Part shown: piece by piece, positions 59,701 to 64,000 of the stretch
Numbering within the stretch: the stretch's first letter is position 1
How the letters are laid out: each line of letters opens with the position of its first letter
Origin: Kuschelorhynchus macadamiae
Lineage: Eukaryota > Arthropoda > Insecta > Coleoptera > Curculionidae
Assembly: GCA_030620095.1 (NCBI GenBank)
Contig: JAUTXW010005178.1
Coordinates: 1,178,001 to 1,242,000 of the forward strand
DNA length: 64,000 bases
Direction: 5' to 3'
Translations under genes and position numbers: made by a program
Notes under the pieces: generated by a model
Database searches by the model: none
Seen by the model: only the letters and a program-made list of their open reading frames with translations
Told to the model about the DNA's origin: nothing

Positions 59701-62179
59701 GAAGGCAATTACAAGTTTTTTGATTAAAATTAAAGCACAGTTAGTAACGAGTATTCCCGCCTCGAGATCTAATTACTGCTTCCATTCTTCTCGGCATGCT
59801 GCTAAGGAGGTTCTGGATATATTCTTGAGGAATTGCATTCCACTCTTCTTGTGCAGCAATCCGAAGCTGGTCTATAGTATTTGGAACGGGATTTCTTCGT
59901 CGTATGCGGCGTTTAAGATAGTCCCATGCATTTTCTATTGGATTTAAGTCGGGGCTATATGGTGGCCAATCTAATCTTTGAATGTGGACCGCATCAAGGT
60001 AATTAGTCACTATATCAGCTGCATGCGGTCGAGCATTATCGTGCATTAATATGAATTCTTCATATCCAATATGGCCGACATAAGGCAAAACATGTTCTTG
60101 AAGAATGTTTTCAATATACAAGTCACTTGTCATTCGTCCAATCACTTCCACAAGTTCGGTGCGTCCCTCCCAAGAAATACCGCCCCAGAACATTATACCG
60201 CCACCGCCAAAACTAACGGTCTCTACGAGATTGCAGGGAGCAAACCGTTCTCCAACTCTTCTGTAGACGTGGTTTCGACCATCGGACTTCCATAATTGTA
60301 TTCTGGTCTCATCCGTAAAGAGAACATTCTTCCATATTTCGTTATCCCACTGAATATGCCTTCTAGCAAATTCTAATCATTGAACTTTGTGATTTTGGAG
60401 AAGACGTGGAACTTTGGCGGGCCGTCTTGGCTTCAAACCTGCTTCTTTTAATCTTCGCCTTACTGTTTTTGAACTTACATTAACTTGTCTCACATTAAGT
60501 AATTCATTTTTGAGATGCGACGATGTCAATGTGCGATTTCGTGTAGAATTAAGTATCAAAAATCGATCATCAATTGCTGTTGTACATCTCTTGCCCCCTT
60601 GACCAGGTCTACGTACGTAATTTCCAGTTTCTTCATACCTTTTTAAAATATTCGATACTGTAGATTGACCTCTCCTTAGACGTCGTGCGATATCCTTCTG
60701 TTTATATCCTTCGTTATATAGAGTTACAATTTGCACCGCTTCAACTTCAGTACAGTGTCTAACTGGTGGCATACTGATGTTTTTTAGCAACAAACAGAAA
60801 CACTTTTTGCTATTACTTAGTTAATTAACCTACAGTAACTTGAGTTCAAGCTTAATTCACAAAATATGTTATTATTTGTTTTTGATAAAATGCACAAAAG
60901 AAAATGACATGCGCCATTAATGTTAATTAAACGTCAAAATATGTTAAAACAAGCGAGTAATCAGCCTACTAGATCCTAATATTCAGCTCATGTACGTTTA
61001 CGGCGATTATTTAAAATTTATTTTGAAAAAATAATGATTACAAAAAATATTCGATAATTTTGTCCATGAGTTTAGAATTTGCAGTCTTACCTCATCGTCA
61101 GAAGATCCGGAATGTTCTATCACATGACCATCCTCACCGTAACTTCTCAAATATGGCGAACATGAGGATGGCGGACTCAGGTTACTGTAGTGAGACATAT
61201 TTTCTTCATTTTCTGGCCTATACCTAGTTAAATGGCAAAACGTTAAAGTTTGCAGTTTACGAAAATGGTATATTTCATTTGAAGTCTGGCAATAAGGATA
61301 TTTCCGTGCATGCGCGCGTGACAAATACTCAGTCATGTAATGAGCGATATTTTATATGATACTTCTCTGAAAACCACACCACAAAAATAAAATATAAAAA
61401 AAGAAATATTAAATAAACTTGGAACATATTTAATTTCGTAACAGTTGTAAGCATTTTAAAAAATGTAACTAGAGTAAGAATAAGGAAAATTAACCAACTA
61501 GGTATTGATAATTACTCCAGCTAAACACATTATTATTACAGAGATTTATCTAAATATTTAAACATTTACAAATTAAAAGGCCAAATAGGAACATCTTAAA
61601 TGTCAGAGAGTAAAGACTTTCTTAAATTTAGTTTACTTTGCTGTATATTTCTTCTTTAAAGCCATATATTCGGTATTTGTATTCTGGGCACGGAAAAAAT
61701 CGGAGATTGGGAAAACTTTTCCGTGCTCTGGCCCGAAAACGCTCACTTTACTTTATTCCAAAGGTAGATGAAAATAAGATATTTTCAAAGAAGTATAATA
61801 CAAATATCATTTTCTTAAAACATTCAAGTTAGTCTATTATCTCGTTTTGAAAGCAAGAGCTCACAACTGATATTTATCACAGCTACATATTATAAAGGAA
61901 ATGAAACTTTTGAGCTATAGATACTAGTCCGGTGTCGGTGAAGTTTTTTATTTTTATTTTACCTGTGATGATCCCCTATCTGTGACCATTTCCTTTTCTC
62001 AGGCAAACAAACAGATGCAGCTCTCAATGGCCTCGGGGTAATCCTTTCACATTTGGGGTTGCTATTTATCACTTCTAACTCTTCTTCCGAAGAGTGGGGA
62101 TCGTGAGGATCAGGCGCAGGGCTCTCCATGGAGCAGCCTGTATCGGCAGGAGAGACGCTGCACATCCTGTCTGACACCA
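44756..62179 (-). CDS. Gene 3 (5' end not seen): uncharacterised, probably nuclear, Ser/Pro- and Arg-rich protein
   Basis: The visible exons (minus) are 62179-61963 (enters in phase 1), 61223-61091, 55844-55632 and 44828 to the TGA at 44756-44754. Phases 2, 0 and 0 match at the three junctions, with GTAAAA, GTAAGA and GTATAT donors and good pyrimidine tracts before the acceptors, giving 211 codons. Exon 1 seen has SSEEELEVIN and RPLRAASVCLPEKRKWSQ. Exon 2 is Ser-rich with SGSSDDE. Exon 3 has a basic run SPRKRSKHVRHSH, a possible nuclear signal, then RPYLDFEKMQQ. The last exon gives LKARSVTAWRP and ends ELSVYCW. I do not recognise the family; the LDFEKMQQ segment reminds me only weakly of FAM53-type proteins. 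Introns of 0.7, 5.2 and 10.8 kb hold many TEs. The start codon is upstream of 62179, maybe outside the window. Confidence 0.75.
45046..45090 (+). repeat. Short copy of the SINE-like repeat seen at 31.2-31.7 kb
   Basis: GTCGTATTAGCTAGCGGAGT, then AGTTGTTTCTATGAT, matches the start of the 31.5 kb unit. It is truncated after about 45 bp. Confidence 0.45.
45725..46617 (+). pseudogene. Full-length but decayed mariner-like transposase
   Basis: Pieces in order: a helix-turn-helix part with RVSVAGPPHRSVRKQDVALN (45905-45970), then YKVQTQVLRETDYPVLLVFA, LHFHKDS.VNKQNC (46105-46160) and, from 46403, SRGPDLTLLDFLLWEFLKGR, then VYN. The last frame continues with RITEEIAAISVKVCQRVF and HLDNIIF. This covers a whole mariner-type transposase, with many frameshifts and stops. 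It lies in the 10.8 kb intron of gene 3, on the opposite strand. Confidence 0.75.
46625..48290. other. Intron sequence, nothing recognised
   Basis: AT-rich, no supported frame. Confidence 0.4.
48297..48720 (+). pseudogene. LINE reverse transcriptase fragment
   Basis: The frame 48297-48430 reads YGFYRGITTALNIAEYQYQN, then AIYIDMTKAFDRVFW, the H.F..GRST...L and D..KAFD.V blocks of LINE RT. After a stop it continues EFTSAVPQ, LFVLFVNDVVSVFE and then, shifted, a YADN-like box. It is part of the palm domain only. Confidence 0.7.
48840..49210. repeat. Diverged tandem repeats of about 135 bp
   Basis: Two successive units share CAAAATG.CGGC, AATAAAATGT..AAAAAA, ATTCAATTGAGCTCAAATT against AATTGGCTTGAAATT, GCATA.GAA.TAAGTGTGA and AAACT..TAA.ATTT. 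A third unit starts CAAAATGGCTACC. Confidence 0.5.
50175..50668 (+). pseudogene. LINE 3' end with (TAAA)n tail
   Basis: The segment ends TGACCTAATGCCTTTTGGAG, then TATATTACTCAGTGGTGCAA, and a GATAAATAAATAAATACATA tail, the layout of a LINE 3' UTR with simple tail. Its beginning (CAAATAAGAATTGTTTTGGT) repeats the sequence at about 48848 (CAAATAAGAATTGTATTGGT), so the 48.3 kb RT fragment and this end may be one element split by later sequence. Confidence 0.5.
50690..52560. other. Intron sequence with a GC-richer stretch, no gene recognised
   Basis: 51640-52030 has higher GC and a repeat segment shared with about 545-605. No frame has a known domain. Confidence 0.35.
52580..53345 (+). pseudogene. 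LINE reverse transcriptase fragment (DDQ box type)
   Basis: The frames read EDDQIVIDQDRDDLE (a changed FADD box followed by the usual Q..IAQD..DL block), SDVCIGGESDDLDLIGNN, then IYNAIIIIEVSYYTELKHGR with shifted frames for W..T...E..L...EM.FWR. This is the RT palm-to-thumb region of a LINE. Numerous stops. It lies in the large intron of gene 3. Confidence 0.65.
53431..53676. mobile_element. Foldback MITE, about 245 bp
   Basis: Two arms of about 115 bp pair along their whole length (ATTTAC.GCTTGACGC, CACTTTCAA, TTTTAACATAGGATAAATATTACAT, ACATACACCTAAGACTAATT), centred at about 53562. Confidence 0.75.
53700..54700. other. Intron sequence, nothing firmly recognised
   Basis: Contains a short basic ORF of 27 codons at 54014-54097 with no support. 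At 54650-54700 a short unit (AAATATTTTTAAAAAATT) is repeated three times, next to the LINE 3' end. Confidence 0.35.
54712..55330 (-). pseudogene. LINE reverse transcriptase C-terminal fragment
   Basis: The frame 55324-54848 reads TKCLGLIIDENLSCKNHIQS, ITPLIGVLYKARYFVP and FQYLISIWGSAC, then IKPLKQLQNKTLKCIYKLPY. One frameshift near 54850 leads on to TITIKSNFGEKSILHDGLKI, then YNNLPKTIR. This is the thumb and C-terminal part of a jockey/CR1-like LINE. It is well preserved apart from the one shift and is 5'-truncated. Confidence 0.8.
56225..58860 (+). pseudogene. Long decayed LINE ORF2 (GASLCAF/GIRPITVG type)
   Basis: 56896-57315 reads LLKDLIGEKL, FFGASLCAFNKKVSGIRPIT, then VGFCIRRVVAKIIY and KILLKVDFSMLL. 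After frame changes follow QGVFNQEIL.GPTLFGLVLQ, YLVDGTIATD, NMGGLGIRDTFSFRYSTF, a tail LIWDATC-like segment near 58500, AESQKRAKYEEL, MPVTIETFGPDA and finally FISLRISLAMQRRNATLLLG. This is the whole RT-to-tail of a LINE family found in many invertebrates. At least six frameshifts or stops. The segment 56225-56632 is the open frame before the RT; its function is unclear. It lies antisense in the 10.8/5.2 kb intron region of gene 3, between exon 3 (55844) and the Tc1 element. Confidence 0.8.
58870..59480. other. Intron sequence, nothing recognised
   Basis: AT-rich, with a local repeat of GGAAATATTT; no supported frame. Confidence 0.35.
59483..61072 (-). mobile_element. Nearly intact Tc1 element, 1.59 kb, TA target duplication
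   Basis: Inverted ends (CACTCATGAACAAAATTATC at the left, AACTCATGGACAAAATTATC at the right, both going on CGAATATTTTT) are flanked by TA at 59481-59482 and 61073-61074. The single ORF inside is the transposase. The element sits in the second visible intron of gene 3 with its end about 17 bp from the donor of exon 61223-61091. Confidence 0.9.
59741..60793 (-). pseudogene. Tc1 transposase, 350 codons, one in-frame TGA
   Basis: It encodes a cut-and-paste DDE transposase acting on the element's own ends. An N-terminal paired helix-turn-helix region has AVQIVTLYNEGYKQKDIARR, RGQSTVSNILKRYEE and an RRPGQGG hook. The catalytic residues are Asp161 (LFTDETR), Asp252 (MHDNARPH) and Glu287 (SPDLNPIENAW); 34 residues separate the last two, so it is DD34E. 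The end is EEWNAIPQEYIQNLLSSMPRR. The only visible break is TGA at 60379-60377, codon 139, where family members usually have an Arg; CGA to TGA by CpG decay is the simple explanation. Initiation could be at codon 1 or at Met8 (MPPVRHC). There is no frameshift. The low decay suggests recent activity. Confidence 0.9.
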
Positions 62180-64000
62180 CTGAAAAAAAATGTTGAGTAT
62201 ATTATACAAATAAATTATAGAGTTAAGTTATCTTTCGATAAATCAATTTATCCGGTTATCGATTTTTTCAGTTAATCGATCTGTTCGTATAATCAAAATG
62301 GTTGAATGGAAAGCTCAGTTTTATTATTATAATTGCGTTTATTCAATATACAAAATTCGGCATGAAATACTCGCTAGAACTTAAATACAAGACTAGGCAG
62401 AATCCGTGAAATGTATTCTACTTTTCGCTCCATATCCATTTTCATTGCCGCTTAAAGCATTGAAAGGGGATATTTGCAAATTTCTAAAGACATGCCAGGT
62501 TAAAAAGTGCCTCCTGTCAAAATGCTTCTACTTACATAGCCAAGGCCACATTCTTCACACACCTCGGAATAGCAACATTTTTTTAAAATGAAAAATTTTG
62601 CATTTTTTTTTCGATTTTACTCGATTCTCTACTTTGGACAAAAAAAACTAAGTCTAGTAACAAAAGGATGGTGCTTTTTCTTTGCACAATTGTTTTTGCC
62701 TACGCCGGTACAAAACCGGTCAAAATAATATCGTGCAAGCTACAATTCAAAAATTTTACAAAATTCAGCCTATGTATTGACCGGGTTAAATATTTATACT
62801 GATCTCTAAGCAAAACACAGATGTTTCTTATATTTACTTAATTGGCTAAGATCAGTCGTTTAGATGATACAGGGCGGAATGTGAAACAATGACTGAAAAC
62901 AGCAAAAACAATTAAAATTTCAATTTGGAGTGGCTCACTTTGCATAAGTCGAAGCGTAATTTTAGCAATATATTTTTTTTTCACTCGTTTGAGGTACTTT
63001 TGCCTCCCTTAAACTATGTCCGCTCAAAGTTAGTGTTTACGAAAAAATCCCTGTAATGTTTAAAAAATATGTGGGTAAAAATATTTTCCGGCATTTTTGC
63101 TATAAGCATCATATTTTAATTTTGAGTATACCTTCAAAATTTCATATTGAACCCCCGACTTAACTTATCATCTAAATTTCTGTCCCGACAAGACCTCCAT
63201 CTATAATTCTTTTTTTAATTTTACCACGTTTTGCAACGTTGGTGTAACAACTGACAGGCATTTTACTTATCAGTAGCATCAGTATATTTGTCGAGATAAA
63301 AAACATTGTACAACCTTCCTGGGAACGTTGTTAATCCTATTATAAAATAGGTCTGATGTCGCCTAGGGAGACATCTGCAAAGCTGGCCGTTAGGGATCAA
63401 TTCGTTTGATTGTGGGTAATGTGTTTATATATTGTAAAGATCAAATAACATCGCTTATGACTTTTTAAACCACGTCAATTAAACAAATAGTCCCGATTGG
63501 CATACATGTATTTACGGTCAAACCAAAGAGACCAAGGCTACCGAATTTGTCATTTTCGTTATTTATAGTTCCTACTATGAAACTTTCCCTTATCTCCAGC
63601 AAGGTCTCCTATAACCAAACCATGCTGCACCCTGATAGTCTAGTTCACAAACTCAAAATGGTGTTAATTCTTGCTACTACTAGTAAAAATATGAGTGAAG
63701 GCTCATTGAATTCGGAATAATGTCTAGAAAAATGTGGAAAAGTTTTAAACCTGTACATAAACAATTGTAAAATTATTAACAATTTAAGATTTAAAAAAAG
63801 GTGTTTTTTTTCGCAAATAACTCAAAAACTATTAACATTTAGGAATTTTTAATAATATTAATTTAATGTTGAAAATAGAGCTCCGCTCGGTGAGCACTAA
63901 GCCGCTACCATGCTCCAAAACCGGCCGTAACAAGTATTTTTTATAGTATTAATTTATTAAATAAAAAATTTAAAAAATATAGATTATTTGGACATCTAAA
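62180..64000. other. Upstream or intron sequence of gene 3; no exon recognised
   Basis: An exon entering in phase 1 must precede 62179, but no convincing exon with donor was found. Short frames (62406-62591) lack motifs. A GC-richer patch at 63885-63930 has no reading frame of note. Confidence 0.35.

Overview
The window is eukaryotic, AT-rich and transposon-dense. Multi-exon genes with canonical GT/AG introns, long TE-filled introns and the mix of elements present (Tc1/mariner, piggyBac, hAT, Crypton, THAP-type, several LINE clades, MITEs, tRNA-like SINEs) fit an insect. A beetle is my guess from the MITE types (tACAGGGTGTTTCATTT-like ends), but this is inference. There are no operons, CRISPR arrays or recognisable cellular tRNA/rRNA genes.

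Three spliced host genes can be assembled by joining exons with matching phase. (1) A plus-strand gene, 855-10164, has three exons and encodes a 418-residue Lys/Glu-rich protein I do not recognise. (2) A minus-strand gene, 30883-16168, has six exons and encodes a 365-residue mitochondrial-type malate dehydrogenase (MDH) homologue. All its splice junctions are intact, but the positions of the MDH catalytic His and Asp, two substrate-binding Arg and the Rossmann Gly motif are changed, so it looks like an MDH pseudoenzyme. (3) A minus-strand gene, from 62179 (5' end not seen) to 44756, has four visible exons and an unrecognised low-complexity, probably nuclear product. Its last exon is strikingly GC-rich. 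After the TGA stop at 44756-44754 the same frame stays open for 114 codons, with a GC-rich hairpin just downstream, making it a candidate for stop-codon readthrough.

Layout: 1-854, upstream sequence of gene 1. 855-10164, gene 1; intron 1 holds a 3.75 kb long-TIR DNA element (1835-5589) with a broken ORF of a cysteine-rich family, and intron 2 holds piggyBac and mariner relics. 10.3-16.1 kb, intergenic TE relics (Tc1, MITE, SINE, LINE RT, hAT with TIRs). 16.2-30.9 kb, the MDH-like gene, with introns full of palindromic MITEs, a THAP-type relic, a LINE, a Crypton relic and a LINE RNase H fragment. 31-44.4 kb, gene-free DNA with SINE-like repeats, TA microsatellites, MITEs and palindromes. 44.4-62.2 kb, the third gene; its 10.8 kb and 5.2 kb introns hold a mariner, four LINE fragments, a foldback MITE and a nearly intact Tc1 element (59483-61072) with one in-frame TGA. 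62.2-64 kb, no recognised coding sequence.

Genes 1 and 2 are convergent; nothing in the sequence ties the three genes into one pathway.
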